Assembly: GCA_964036045.1 (NCBI GenBank)
Contig: OZ038379.1
Coordinates: forward strand, 71,764,719 to 71,828,718
Length of the DNA stretch: 64,000 nt
Source of the DNA: Eutreptiella sp. 'Long Island Sound 2002'
Lineage: Eukaryota; Euglenozoa; Euglenophyceae; Eutreptiales; Eutreptiaceae
Reading direction: 5' to 3'
The number at the start of each line of letters is the position of its first letter. Within the stretch, counting starts at the first letter, position 1. The notes below the pieces were generated by a model. The model searched no databases and was not told the origin of the DNA. It saw nothing but the letters and a program-made list of their open reading frames with translations. Positions 1 through 12,190 of the stretch are shown here, one piece after another. A program made the translations under genes and the position numbers.

Positions 1-1228
1 TGCGTACGCTGAGGTCAGTCTCATAGACTGGGAATGCTTTCTCCAACCTCAGGAGTACCTCTGCCCAGGTAGAACAGGTTTTCACAATCTGTTTCACCTG
101 TTTTTGCAAAAATTTCTTTTTGCATGAGCGTTTTAGCAGTGAACACTTGGTTGCCACATCCACATGGGATTGGCCAGTCAACAAAAGGAACTCTGCAAAT
201 TCTTCTGCCCATTCGGGCAGATTTTTGGGGTCGAACTCCGGCAGTTCCAGCTGGATGTTCGCCTGGGCAATTGGTCTGCCCGTCTTCCCACCCCCCGGAG
301 TTAGGCCTGAAGGCGACACGCCGGCAAGAGGTGCCAGGGCTGACAGCCCTCTTCTCTCAATCACTGTGACAGGCACGTCCTGTAGATCAGCCATAGGCAC
401 TGTCCTGGCACGGGGGTGAAAGGGGCTGGGGCAGGTGACCTTAGGCAACAGCCTTGAGACCCTTGATCTCTTGCGATCTTCGGCCAGGGTACTCAGTCCT
501 GGAGAGAGAGAGGGCAACTCTGGCTTGGGTAAGGGTTCTGCAATACCCAGCTTAGCCTTAATGGCCTCCGATAGGGCCGTCACATCTGGATCTTCTGATC
601 CAGACAGGAGTTTGGCCAACAGCTCGGCCGTATGATCCAGGATACCGTAGGTTGGCCTTGGATGATGTTGTTCTTCGACTCGAGTCGGGCCCACTTCGGG
701 AGCAATTGGGGTTGGACAACATGGTCTTGGATAACCAGGTCGTCGTCGTCTTGGCAGGGATGCAGTCTCGGCTCTGTCGGACGGCGGACCAGAGTGCGCG
801 TAGGACCCTAGGTCTGTACTTGGTCTGGATCCATGTACAGCCAATGGCTCCTCTCCCTCTTGCCCACGAATGGATTTGTAGTACTCCTCATGTAGGATGT
901 ACTCATCCATCTTCTTCCTCAGTTCCTCATACTCCTCAGGGCCTTCAATCGCTGTTGAGGATGAAGCCGGACAGTTGGATCTGGATACTGAGGCAGCTAC
1001 ACGTCTGTGGAGGTGACTGAAGCTGTCTCCACCGTGTGCTGCTAAGGCCTCGGTGGTAAGGCCTTTATTTTCTTCCGCCCTTCTGCGTTCTGGATCTCCT
1101 TGGGACCCAAATGCGCCACTGAGATGTTGTGGAGCTCGGTAAGGTTGTTCACTCATAGGGTGGGCCATGCTGCCCATTTGCACTTGGACAGTTCTGATGG
1201 GCCAGGTCCTGACGCTTGGCGTGGACAT
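1..1228 (-). CDS. Retrotransposon Gag-like protein, family 1, cut by left window edge
   Basis: Read on the minus strand, the frame is open from the ATG at 1228-1226 to the window edge, at least 409 codons; an in-frame TGA lies a short way upstream, so this is the first Met. The first ~95 residues are low complexity. A charged helix-like stretch (EYEELRKKMDEY) follows at about residue 100, then a Pro/Arg-rich linker. The last ~90 visible residues look folded: KKFLQKQVKQIV at about residue 368 and FPVYETDLSVR near the edge. These match KYLEKQVKQIV and YPSYETNVSVR in the gag remnant at 44.2-44.5 kb, which is followed there by a zinc knuckle and a protease. I therefore infer a capsid-type Gag that packages element RNA. 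NC, protease and RT would lie left of the window. No break is visible, unlike the related copy at 44 kb. Confidence 0.65.
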   Translation of the reverse strand, partial: MSTPSVRTWPIRTVQVQMGSMAHPMSEQPYRAPQHLSGAFGSQGDPERRRAEENKGLTTEALAAHGGDSFSHLHRRVAASVSRSNCPASSSTAIEGPEEYEELRKKMDEYILHEEYYKSIRGQEGEEPLAVHGSRPSTDLGSYAHSGPPSDRAETASLPRRRRPGYPRPCCPTPIAPEVGPTRVEEQHHPRPTYGILDHTAELLAKLLSGSEDPDVTALSEAIKAKLGIAEPLPKPELPSLSPGLSTLAEDRKRSRVSRLLPKVTCPSPFHPRARTVPMADLQDVPVTVIERRGLSALAPLAGVSPSGLTPGGGKTGRPIAQANIQLELPEFDPKNLPEWAEEFAEFLLLTGQSHVDVATKCSLLKRSCKKKFLQKQVKQIVKTCSTWAEVLLRLEKAFPVYETDLSVR

Positions 1229-2013
1229 GATGAACTTGTTGTTGAGCTTTTGTGCTGCACTTCTTCTCAGGGTCGGTTCAAAAGGTCACAAGGGACTGTC
1301 TCTGCTACCGGAAAGATGTCCCTGATTTATGCCCTAGATATTTTGATGATATCCTGCAGGTTTTGTAGTTGAAAACGCAAACCAAAGCAGCAAGTAGAGC
1401 AAGAACAGGATGTGGATCGAATCAATGATTGGTTTTGGAATCCAGTGTAACACAGAAGGGCTGCAGATAGACAAAGCAGGTTTATACACATAGATTCAAT
1501 CACAAATGGATAATACAAAAGGTTTTATAAGAAAATCGGTCTGACTCTTGCCTCAGAGGTTGCATTAGGTACTTCATGTGCACTCTTTTGGGTGTAATGG
1601 TGCTGGTTAGGAATGTGGGGCATAGATGTCAGGACCACACAGAAAATGACTTGGCCAAGCAACTGAATTCAGAAACAGTTACAAAGTAGGACCACAATAA
1701 GTGGTAGAAACAATTGAGTATAGGGGTCCTGGGGTGGGAGACCACTAGGCTTAACCTCCAAGGCCTAAAGCATGAAATGCCTGTTTTATTTCGGTATATC
1801 CTCCATGAAGGAAGGTACTTCCGCTCAGTTGAGTGGTAGGGGTGAACTTCATGGGGGGCTAGGGTCACAACCCTAGTTACTTTGAGAAAGTGTACTTTAG
1901 GCAACAAAAGAGAGATGAAAACACTTAAGTTTGTCTTAGCATCAACAAAAGGGTTTTAAGGGGGGCTTGGCCTGGATCAAGCCCTCCAAGAAGGACATTG
2001 CAGTGACTTTTTC
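1229..2013 (-). other. Gag leader / possible LTR sequence, no gene
   Basis: This AT-richer stretch lies between two minus-strand gag ORFs. Reading frames are short and broken. It probably holds the 5' leader and possibly part of the LTR of the family-1 element, because the TATA-like box and the gag start lie in it. The junction with the truncated family-2 gag is near 2,000. I could not find a matching terminal repeat inside the window. Confidence 0.35.
1522..1529 (-). promoter_or_regulatory. TATA-like box upstream of the family-1 gag
   Basis: The minus strand reads TATAAAAC about 295 bp upstream of the gag ATG. The same octamer stands at the 5' side of three of the four gag modules at 13, 22 and 41 kb. 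Position and recurrence suggest a retroelement promoter, but no LTR boundary, primer-binding site or transcription start can be shown. Confidence 0.3.
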
Positions 2014-5000
2014 TTACTCGAAGTATAGCTCTTGGAGCACTTCCGGCAGGCGGTACCTGAACCGTCTGAAGACATATTTCTCCGCATCTGCGGGATCCAT
2101 GTCTTCAGTGACGGTCACCCCCCAATCGTCCAGCTTCTCCAAGAAGCGGTCGAGGTTGAGGGGGTTGCCATCGTACATGGGGGGCTTGATGTCCTTCAAG
2201 TCTTCCCACACGGCGGCATCCGCGGCCTTAAAGCCACGAACGCCGGCCGCGAGGTCGACCGAGGTTCCCATCGGCCTCTCCCACGGACTCCCACGGCTGT
2301 CACTTCCATCTCCTCTCCGGTATCCGCGTGGCCACGCCGTGGTTCCTCCATGTACGCTGAACCTAGATGTTCACGCCGTACCCCTTCCATGTATGCCTCC
2401 TCATCACGGCTCCGGCAGCTGCGTTCAGCGGCCTCCCGTCGTACACCACGCGGCGGGGAAATGTCGAACTCCTCCAGGTCCAGGTCCAGGTCCTCACCTC
2501 CGCCGACATCCCACTCCACGTCTCCTCTGGGGACCTCATCCCTGAGTCCACCATAACGTCCACCAGCCATTGGGATTGGCTCCGGGGCTGGTGCGGGGCG
2601 TCGGGGGCGTGCCGGTGTCCGCGGTGGAGCACGGCGGTTGTGGTACTCCGCGCTGAGCCACTCATCGAGCAAATCCTTACTGCCACTGCCGGGCGGCACG
2701 CGCTCGTTGCGGCGGCCCGCGCTGTGGTGAGAGGGGGCGGTGAGAGAGGGGGCACTGGCGCTGGGGCGACCTCTGGGGGCTCCGCCGGGGGCGTGGGGTC
2801 TGCCTGGACCTGGTCTGGGTCCCCAGCCATCGTCCGACGAGCCAGACTCCAGGGATGGATGGTCGCTGCCGACGCTTCCACGGGCTTCCAGCGCGTCCAG
2901 CCTCTGCTGCAGGCCGCTGATGAGCTTGTTCAGCTGCCTGGTCTCGGCTCTGGCAATGTCCAGCTGCCTCTGGGTGGCGGTGGCGACGTTGGCGCTCTTG
3001 ACCATCTCGATCTTGGCGATGTCCAGCTCTCTCTGAGCGCGCGCGGCGACCCTGGCGATGCGAGTCATCTCGCCCTTGCCCGTGTCTACCTCGCGCTCGA
3101 GGAACTGGTCCCTCCTGCGGAGGTAGACAATCCACTGCCGGGTGGGATCCGGGTCGCCGTCCCCTGGTTGGTCGTCGGGGTCCCCAGGGGGTTCTCCAGG
3201 AGGGCCTCCGCCGGGTCCGCCCGGTCCAGGGGGTCCTCCCCCGCCCGGTGGTCCGCCTCCAGGGGGTCCACTGGGTGGGCGTCCTCCAGGGGGTCCTGAT
3301 GGTCCTCCGCCAGAGGGTCCCGGTGGGTCTCCGCCGGGTCGCCTCGGTGGGTCCGAGGATGGGCGCTTCTTCGTGATGTCGAAGTCCATGTCGTCATCCT
3401 CGTCCATGTCGCCCCACCTGGGCGTCTCGGTCTCGGAAGACTCCGAGCTCCGGTAGGGAGGAGGGAGATCCTCATCCTCACCTTCCGGCTCCATGGGGAC
3501 GTCTCTGCCTCCTCCGCCAGCCACTCCTCGGCGATGTCGGCGGCCTCGTTCATCCCCGTCGCTGGCGGTGAAGAAGGGGTTGGAGTCATGGGGGTGTCCG
3601 CCCGCTGGCCTCCGTGGCCTCTCGGGGGTCTTCCCCTTACCCTTCCTCCGTCGGCAGGCGGTGGGGCCACTGCTCCCACTGCTGCCTGTGTCGACCTCGT
3701 CCAGCGTCATCTTCGAGGAGACGTCCCCTTCGAAAAGCTTTCGAAGGGTCTCCACTCGGGATCCTCCCGGGGGAGTCTCGCGGCGGAGAATGGCCTCTGC
3801 CTCCTTCATTGCGGCGGCTGTGGCTGCGGCAGCTCGCCCTTCGGCTTCCTCCCGAGCACAAGCCGCTTCGGCCTCCCGGGCCTGCTGCAGCCGAGCTATC
3901 TCCGCCTCCAACGCCGCCAGCTCCGCCTCCGTCTTGGCCCTCTCCTCAGCGACCTTCCGTCGCGCGGCCTTGATGGCGTTCTTCTTGGCGGCGTCCGCCT
4001 GGGCCTTGGCCGTTGCTTCAGCATGGGCCCTTTCCTCCGCCTCCTTCTTTGCCCTCTCTTGGGCAAGTACCTCTTCCAGCGCCTTCACCTCGGCCTCCTT
4101 GCAGGCAATGGCCTCCTGCGTCAGGCGGGCTTCCTCGTCGGCTGCCGCCACCTCACCCTGGACCTGGGCAGTCGCTGCCTCATGGGCGGCTGCGGCCGTG
4201 AGTCCGGCCGCAATGGCCGCCACGGTCGAGGCGTGGATGGCCATGCCATGCGCCCACTCCGCAGCCTCCTGCTGGGCGATGCCGACGGCGCCCTCCATGG
4301 CAGCGTTGTGCTGCGTGGCCCGTTGCCAGGCAACCCGAAGGTTGCAGGGCACCCCACAGGCGCGCTCACAGGCGCGCGCCATGTCCTTTTGGTCGGGAGC
4401 GACGCCGCTGCTGGAGCTGGCCTGGTCAGCCGGCATCCCCCCGCGGTGGGCCGACTCCACGTCGCTGCTGGGGCCTGACTTCCTCAGGAGCAGCGGACGG
4501 GGCTTGGCCTTGGCCTGCTTGGCGACCTCCAGAAAGTCGCCAAGGGTGGTGTGGCCGGGGTGGTGACCTCCACCGGCCAGTTGGGGGCTGTGGGCTGGGG
4601 TTCCGCCCCTGGCGCCTTGGGCGGCTTCTGCTGCCAGGGATTCCTGGTACTCCCGCCACTTCCTGTCCTGCCTCCTGTCCCCGGCGGAACGCTTCTCCTT
4701 CCCAGGAGACGCGCTGCTGCTGCTGCCCTGCAGCCTGCGCTCGTTCCCCAGCGCCGGGACCTCCTTCTCGATCATGTCCCACATGGAGACGTTGATCGAG
4801 GCGCCTGACGGGTACTCGTTGGGCTTCTCGTCCTCCTCAATCTCGTCGGGGCGCAGCCCTTCGCCGGGCCTGTCTGGGCGGGTCCAGACCCTCCAGCGCT
4901 TGCGGCGGAAGCGGTACGCATACCCTTCCGCCCGCAGCCATTCCCCCACTGCCTTCAGGCGGTCCTCGCCCATGTCCTCACGGAGCTCGAAGCTCCCGGG

Positions 5001-5126
5001 CATGCCGCCTTCGCACTGGGGATTGCTGTAGCGGTATTGCTGCCCCCACAGCAACCCACGCAGTAGGCGTGCCGCATGGGGGTGGGGCTGCAGCCACGTC
5101 TTGCCCGCCTCGTCCCAGTTCACCAT
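2014..5126 (-). pseudogene. Long gag-like ORF, family 2, frameshifted and truncated
   Basis: The minus-strand ORF starts at ATG 5126 and runs 976 codons. Visible parts are an N-terminal Trp/Arg-rich domain (residues 1-100), a long Ala/Glu/Lys coiled coil (about 320-450), a Pro/Gly-rich stretch (about 600-680), a second short coiled coil (about 695-760) and an Arg-rich tail. Near 2,260-2,285 the sensible frame shifts: the ORF itself ends in TGA at 2196, while an overlapping frame (2271-2014) carries a retrotransposon-gag-like core with YDGNPLNLDRFL, EKYVFRRFRYRLP and EVLQELYF, ending at 2014. In a working Gag the core should continue for perhaps 150 residues, so the gene is both frameshifted and cut near 2,000. 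The family assignment rests on the core motif only. Alternative: an unrelated low-complexity ORF fused by chance to a gag core. Confidence 0.5.
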
Positions 5127-7586
5127 CGGTGCTCTCGATGGAGTGGTCCTGGGGTGGTTGTTGAGGTGGGTGATGTAGCACTGGACTGGGAGTGCGGCCG
5201 GTGCTGGTCGGCTGGTGGTTGTGGAGGTGGTTGACGCGACTGGGTGTGCGGCCTTGCTGGTCGGCCAATAGGACCTGCTGATGAGGGAGTCCTGGTCTGT
5301 CCACCTCCTTCACGGCCGTGGCGCTTCCGTGGTCGCTCAGGGCGATGCTCTGGGCGGCGCTGCGAGCCGCTGCGCTGCGCTGCGAGCTGCAAGCTGCGAG
5401 CTGCTGCGCCGCGCTGCTCGGGGTTGGTGGCCCCGAGTGGCACGCGAGGGATGGGTTGCGCGCGGCAGTGAAACGCTTTTGACGCGTTGCCGTGGGGGGC
5501 CTGGCCACGGGACGCTGCGGTGGACACGCACAAGTGAGCAGGCAGGCAAAGCACTACGCTCACAGGGACATCATTGCGCTCGCGTCATGTGACAAAGCGT
5601 TTCAGGATCCTTGCCACTCTGAAACAAGGGAACAAAAGTATGTACAGCAACACATCGAGATATGTACACATAGGGTTAAGACTGGACTGAGGTAAGGGCA
5701 TCACAGGACAAAAGACACTCAGTCCCAACTCGTATCCCAATCCCGGGTCCGACCCTCTCAGTGGCTGGTGGGGGCGGGGGCTCAAACACAACCCATGCCC
5801 TGCTCGGTCTGGACCCTGAAACCCTGCCAATGGGGGAGGGGTACCGCCCAGCCACAGGCGAGTTCCTGGAAACCAAGGATCCTCAAAACTCACTGACAGT
5901 AGCTCCCCATGCTCCCTTAATGGCAGGTCCCAACTCCCCTCTGTGTCAGAGATACGGCCCCGCCAATATCCCCCAGGAGTTGGTAGCTGAAAATGGGCTG
6001 TTTCAGCCCAAACTGATATTAGCTCAAAAATCTCCAAAATTGACCCCTCGTTCGGACCCGCCAGAGGTAGGGACGAGGCAACTGACCCTCTGCCCTTTGA
6101 GTACGAACTCGCTGGAGCCCTCGGCCAACCTGGTTCCCTCTGAGGTCCCGGCATCAGGGCACCACGGGTTCGTCAAGTGGGGTCATGATGCCAAAATCAC
6201 CAAAATTGGCGTCATCCCCACGCGTGGCTCGCCGAGCCAGGGCAAGGCCAATTGCTCACAGGATAGGAGGCAAGACCCGGGACTTCTATCTGAGTGTACA
6301 ACTGGAAGTTAGGTCCGGGCTTCTCATGGGCATAGAGATACGGGGCCGCCAATTGACCACACGGGGGGGTGAAATTGGGGTCCCAAAAGGGGGTCATTTT
6401 GGCTGCCCGAAATGAGCCAAAATTCGGGGGTGCTCCCAATAGTATATCTCCACGCCAGCTTGGAGATCGGATCTGCCATTCCAGACGCATTCGACCAGGA
6501 GTCTCACTGAGACTCCCATGCACTTGGCTCTCAAAGATCTACATGCCACTCGGCGTGGTGACAATCCCAACTGGGTCCACAAATGCCAAAATTGCAAAAT
6601 CGTCCACACTCACTTTGGGCTAGCACCTTAACGAGGGTTGCTCCGCTTCGCCCACGTGGTGTGTGAACCATGGGGACCCATGTCCATATCACCCATGTCA
6701 TATATGGTCCATTGGTCCATGCGTCCGGCGTGCACGAGGGTGCTGAACATGGTGCACGGCGGGCAGAAAATGTGGAAAATTGCTCAAAATGGCCGAAAAT
6801 GCGCACACTCATGGTTGGGGCAAATGAGGCACATGCCCGACTTGGACCGGAGTGTCCCATAGGATTGGTATCAAGTCATATGCGTCCAACATATCTTTTG
6901 GGCGTCGCCCAACTCCTCCGGTTTTCGGAATGGCAGGGTAGCCAAGTGAGCCCATGATTTGGGATAGTCCCAAATTGCCAACATGGCAGCCACGGTATGC
7001 CAAGCCCAAGAGGAGTTATTCGCCAGGTCCAAGATATGTTGGGCATCGAAGTATGTACCCTCATAACATACTTGAGTCAGGATGTCAATTGAGCGCAACG
7101 CTGAGATACACGGTCGCCACTTGACATCATGACGGGCAAAAAACAGCAATATTGGCGAAAAAACACCCAAAAGGGCCTGGAAAGGCGCACAAATATATTA
7201 TAATATCTTCGGCTTGGATTGAGTAATCGACCAATCCTTCTAAACACAATGACTTGACACCAATGATCTTGGATTCCACATATGTGCTCCACTTGGGGCG
7301 CTTTGAAAGGTCACGAGCGCTACTTCCCAAGTGGGCACATGAAAATATGGAACATTGCAAAACACACACCTTGCTCCCAACGCATCGCTTTGGGATCGCC
7401 ACACACGCTTCCCTCCACGAAGGTTAGGCTTGCAATTGATCGTGGGGATTATAAGGAAGGGCCTTGTGCAATATGAGGTCCATTGGTGGGTGTATCGCTC
7501 TTAGCCAAACCCGCCAAATGGGCACGCAATACAACACATGGCACATACCACATACTGCCCAAAAAGGTAGCTCCCCCCACGATATG
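5127..7586. other. Region without recognised genes
   Basis: About 2.5 kb. 5,127-5,600 is GC-rich and may be the leader of the minus-strand gag-like ORF. It contains a microrepeat of GCTGCGAGC/GCTGCGCTGC type at 5,355-5,415. Beyond 5,600 the composition becomes mixed. A short phrase (GAGATACGGNNCCGCCAAT) occurs twice, near 5,949 and 6,336. All frames are short, on both strands, and none resembles a protein I know. It could be LTR or old repeat sequence. Confidence 0.5.
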
Positions 7587-10500
7587 TCATGCCCCTCCAA
7601 GGGCATAACTTTGTGTCAATCGCTCATAGGAACTCAAGGAAAGTTCCTATGCAACACCAACACTCGCGCGCTACACTCGAAAGTTATCTTAACGCACGCA
7701 ATATCATGGCCAAAGAGTTAAAACGCAAACTCTACCCTCTTGACCATGATCCATTACGCTAGCGCGCACGTGTGGGGACGCAAGGCGTATAAAGCTTCCT
7801 AAATTACGTCGGGAGTATTGTGAATATATCCCATGCTTTCCTATTGTCATTCCTCGCAAGCAGCACGAGATATGACCCTCACAAGTGGCCTCACCAATCA
7901 ACTTTGTTTTGCCCATATGTCTAAGACAAATGGAGGGCAAGACAAAAGGAAGGTTGATTCGTGCATAGGGAAGCACGTAGGTCCACTTGAAAGAGGTCAA
8001 ATCAAGTGCGGGGATGTCGAAGTCAAAAATCCGATTTCGACATCCTGAAAAATTCAGATTAAGGTTGTGAAAATGTGAAAATGTGAAAATTGCAGATGCA
8101 TCAATGCAATTCCTGAAGACTTTAGAGTCTTCGTCACGGATTGCGCTAAAATGTCTGTAAATAACAGTTAAACTGGCGGTTTTGCTAAAGTCACGAGCCA
8201 ACCGCCAGCAGTCAAAACATTGATTATCAGAACGGAAGCGTGAAAATTTACGGAAAGAATATGAAAATAAAACCCTGTTGATTCCTGATATTCTGATGTG
8301 TAAATCTCAGCGGGCAACGCATCGGTTGCCGATGCGGCCGCTAATAGCTGAAATGCCCAGATCTCTCACACAAACACGTCCTACCTACATCTGTTGTTAG
8401 GGTTAGGTTGCCGAATCGACGGCCGAAGGCGGTGCGGGGCAGATTGGCGTGAAATAGTAAGATACCGGCAAATGGCAGTTTGCCGGTACATGGTAACATG
8501 CCCCAAGTGGCCGGAATGCCGTCACGGGGGCTTTACGGCAAGGGACACGCTCCTGCCGGGCTCTCACTGGGCTTCACCGGGCGTCTTCCCCTCCGTACAT
8601 GGGGTTAGTGGGCACACGGAGACCGGTTGTATACCCCACCATGGTCATGGGGTTCTTGGTACCGCTTCATTATTGGGACTCCACTGGTCAAGCTCATTCG
8701 AATTCATTGATCAAGTGTTCTGATTTTATTGCAAGGGTTGCCAGGGGTGTACCTACAGGAACCTTTTAAGTTTTCTGGCCAAGGGATGCCAAGGGTACTT
8801 GCAGAAATTTTAGACATTGTATTTTCTGACACATGGAAGCACTGGTGAGGTCAAGGACGACGGGAGTCACGGAAAAGAGGGTGAAGAAATCGGGTATACG
8901 CGGTAGAGCTTGCACAATGGCAGGGGCTGATTCTGCAGACCTTCCTTATGGTAGCAGAGGAATACCCGCCGCCTACCGCCAACCGGGGGGCTTGAGCCCT
9001 CATGAGCCTTGCCCATGTGGACCCCGGGTCACCATTGACGATACCATCCAGGCATCGTTGGTTGAAGCGCGAGAAGAAAGCAGACACTCGGAAAGAAGAG
9101 TGGGTACCGACATGGAGGACATGGTCACCTTTTGTGAAGGATCATGCGGAAAACGTTGTCATCTCCGAGTACCCGCGGAATGATTGGATGAGGTCACGGG
9201 TTGCAGCAGTGGCTCAAAGACTAGGCGCTACCTCAAACGCGGTCCGCCAAAACCGTCCAAGGGGGATGCGGAAACGGAGGGTGGTGCTCTGTGCCGCCCC
9301 CGCACAGGAGCATCCCTGGCTTCCGCTCCCACATAGCTCATCCCGGCAGTTCTTCAGGAGCTCCTACCCGCGGGTGGTGCTCCCAAGGAGCTTGTCCCCT
9401 GGCTCCATAGGAGCCATCAGCTTCTTAGGAGCCGATCGGCTCCATAGGAGCACATCAGTTTTTTGGGAAATTTGTACGTCTCAACGTTTTCCTACTCTCC
9501 ATTGGGCTCTATGTTTACCTTTTGGCCAGCACACAGCAATCGCAATTCGAAACCGTTGGTGCCTAGTGCATGTACCAATCTCCACGAGGGTGGCACTACA
9601 ATGAAGACAAAATGTGGCGTTTCACCTCGGAAGTAGGTTCCACATGTCTTCGGCGGCAGGCTTTGTTATGTGATCGGGCGTTTTTGTACGGCACACCACA
9701 TGTCGCCAAGTTTGTAACTTCGCCGGCCCCATGCCCCACCGCAATCACATTTTCGGAAAAACTTGGGAGAAAAAAAAAGAAATGCATCATATATTTGGTA
9801 TAGTTATGGGCCTCCGTGCCAACGAGAGAGTGAAACTATATTCATAAATTAATCACCAAAACTAATCATCGGCAATTATCGGTAGCGGTGTTCAAAATTT
9901 TCATCATAGTCGGTTTTTGTAGGAAACTCGTTCGAACAAAAGAATCAGACAAAATATAGATGGCTCCAAAACAAATATTTCAATTTCTGTGATGGCTTGC
10001 CATGCATGCTGCTTCATCTTATGCTTGTTCGCAAATTGTAATGGTTCTGAAGAGCTTTTCACTTGCACAATGGGCAAAAGCGACGGACACGTTAGTTGCA
10101 ATGCAATATCAAAATTTGGGTATATTTCTCGCAAACATGTTTCACCTTGATCGGTAAAGCTTAGAAACACTTGTCCATGTTCCGCGATTTTCCAATGGGT
10201 TAAAACGGTGTAAACAATGACTCCTAGCAGCTAATGATGACTAACAATAAACAAAAGGTCAATGCCAACGCTTCCAACGGCCTAGTCTCCCAAATGCAAA
10301 TACATTATTATATATTTTTGTTTAAACAAACTGTATTCCTGTGCCTTCATTGAAATGAAATCTGTTTTTTGAAGTCAGTCTTGCTTTGCAACACTTGTGC
10401 CACGACAGCTGAATGGTTGTCGCGAACGCTCAACCCAATGCGGCAAACTAGAAAGTCAATACTTGACGGCATGGAACAATGGGGATAGAGACGACTTGCA

Positions 10501-10844
10501 TTAGACAATGCAATAAATCTGTCATGCTGCTTCGGCTCATGTCTTGTTTTGCTTGAAATTGGCAGTTTAAATTGCTTGACCCGTGCAATATCTAAAATAG
10601 AATTATGTGGTGGGACCACAGATTGTGGTAAGTGGAGGTACATTTGACACTTGGCTGGCCCGTCCCCGTAAGAGGATACCTAATTTTTGATTGACATCCA
10701 TGGTCTTCTCTAATACACCAATACCATCTTGCAAAAAAACTTTGATTAAACATCCATACATTTGGAAAGCCTTGAAAAGAGATGCAAAAAAAAGACCAAC
10801 AAGTCTACCAACAGTCGGACACAAACATGCCTGCCTCTCCTCAT
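7587..10844. other. Left part of duplicated unit, no gene supported
   Basis: About 3.3 kb of mixed composition, AT-richer at 9.7-10.8 kb. Frames of 60-200 codons exist and most are also open in copy B. The best example, 165 codons on the minus strand at 8201-7704, differs from its copy at about eleven residues, mostly amino-acid-changing, so I see no sign of purifying selection. No domain, RNA gene or terminal repeat was recognised. Confidence 0.55.
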
Positions 10845-12190
10845 GCCTATAAAACCACATTTCACCCAGTGCCAACACCTCAAACCCCCTTTTCAACTGC
10901 CCCCATGCCCGCAAAACACATTTCACCCAGGGCCAACACCGCCGACCCCCTTTTGAACTGCCCCCATGCCCTCAAAACACATTTCACCCCGTGCCAACAT
11001 GTCAAACCCCCTTTTCGACCGCCCCCGTGCCCTCAAAACACATTTCACCCTGTGCCAACAACTCAAACCCCCCTTTGCAACTGCCCCCATGCCCTCAAAA
11101 CACATTTCACCCAGTGCCAACATGTTAAACCCCCTTTTCAAATGCCCCCATGCCCTCAAAACACATTTCACCCTGTGCCAACACCTCAAACCACCTTTGC
11201 AACTGCCCCGATGCACGCAAAACATATTTCACCCAGTGCCAACACCTGATACCCCCTTTGCACCTGCCTCCATGCCCTCAAAACACATTTCGCATAGTGC
11301 CAACACCTCGAAACCCGTTTTCAACTGCCCCCATGCCCTCAAAAAACATTTCACCGAGTGCCAACAGCTCAAACACGCTTTGCAACTGCCCCCATGCACT
11401 CAAAATTCATTTCACCCAGTGCCAACACCTGAAACCCCCTTTTCAACTCCACCCATGCCCACAAACCACATTTCACCCAGTGGCAACACCTCAAAACTCC
11501 TTTTCAACTGCTCCCATGGCCGCAAAGCATATGTCACCAAGTGCCAACATCTTAAACGCCCTTTTCAAGTCCCAACATGCACTCAAAACACATTTCGGGC
11601 AGTACCAACACCTCAAACCCCCTCTGCAACTGCCCCCATGCCCTCAAACCACATTTCACCCAGTGCCAACATGTCAAACCCCCTTTACAACTGCCCCCAT
11701 GCCCTCAAAACACATTTCAGCTAGTGCCAACACCTCAAACCCCCCTTTGCAACTGCCCCCATGCCTTCAAAACACATTTCACCCAGTGCCAACACCTCGA
11801 ACCCCCTTTGCAACTGCTCCGATGCCCTCCAAACACATTTCGCCCAGTGCCAACATGTCAAACCCCCTTTGCAACTGCCCCCATGCCCTCAAAGCACATT
11901 TCACCCAGTGCCAACACCTCACACCCCCTTTTCAACTGCCCCCATGCCCTCAAAACACATTTCACCCAGTGCCAACATGTCAAAACCCCTTTTCAACTGC
12001 TGCCATGCCCTCAAAACACATTTCACCTGGCGCCATAACCTCAAACTCCCTTTTCAACTGCCCATGCCCTCAAACCACATTTCACCCCGTGTCAACACCT
12101 CAAACCTCCTTTTCAACTGCCCCCATGCCCTCAAAATTTTTTTCACCCATTGCCAACACCTCCAACCCCCTTTTCAACTGCCCCATCAAC
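10845..12190. repeat. 61-bp minisatellite, about 22 units (copy A)
   Basis: A tandem repeat of about 61 bp (59-62) with core phrases ATGCCCTCAAAACACATTTC, CAGTGCCAACACCTCAAA and CCCCCTTTTCAACTGCC. Units differ by scattered substitutions. A period of 61 is not a multiple of three, so each frame passes through all three registers and any translation has a 61-residue period. Several plus-strand frames stay open for 150-390 codons, which reflects absence of stops in the unit rather than coding. The array is repeated in copy B with a similar number of units. Confidence 0.92.

Noticed and set aside
7780-7795. TATAAAG near 7,788 as a promoter for a downstream gene
   Set aside because: No credible coding frame or RNA gene follows in either duplicate.
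7704-8201. 165-codon minus-strand ORF conserved in both duplicates
   Set aside because: About eleven differences between the two copies are mostly amino-acid-changing, so conservation reflects recent duplication rather than selection.
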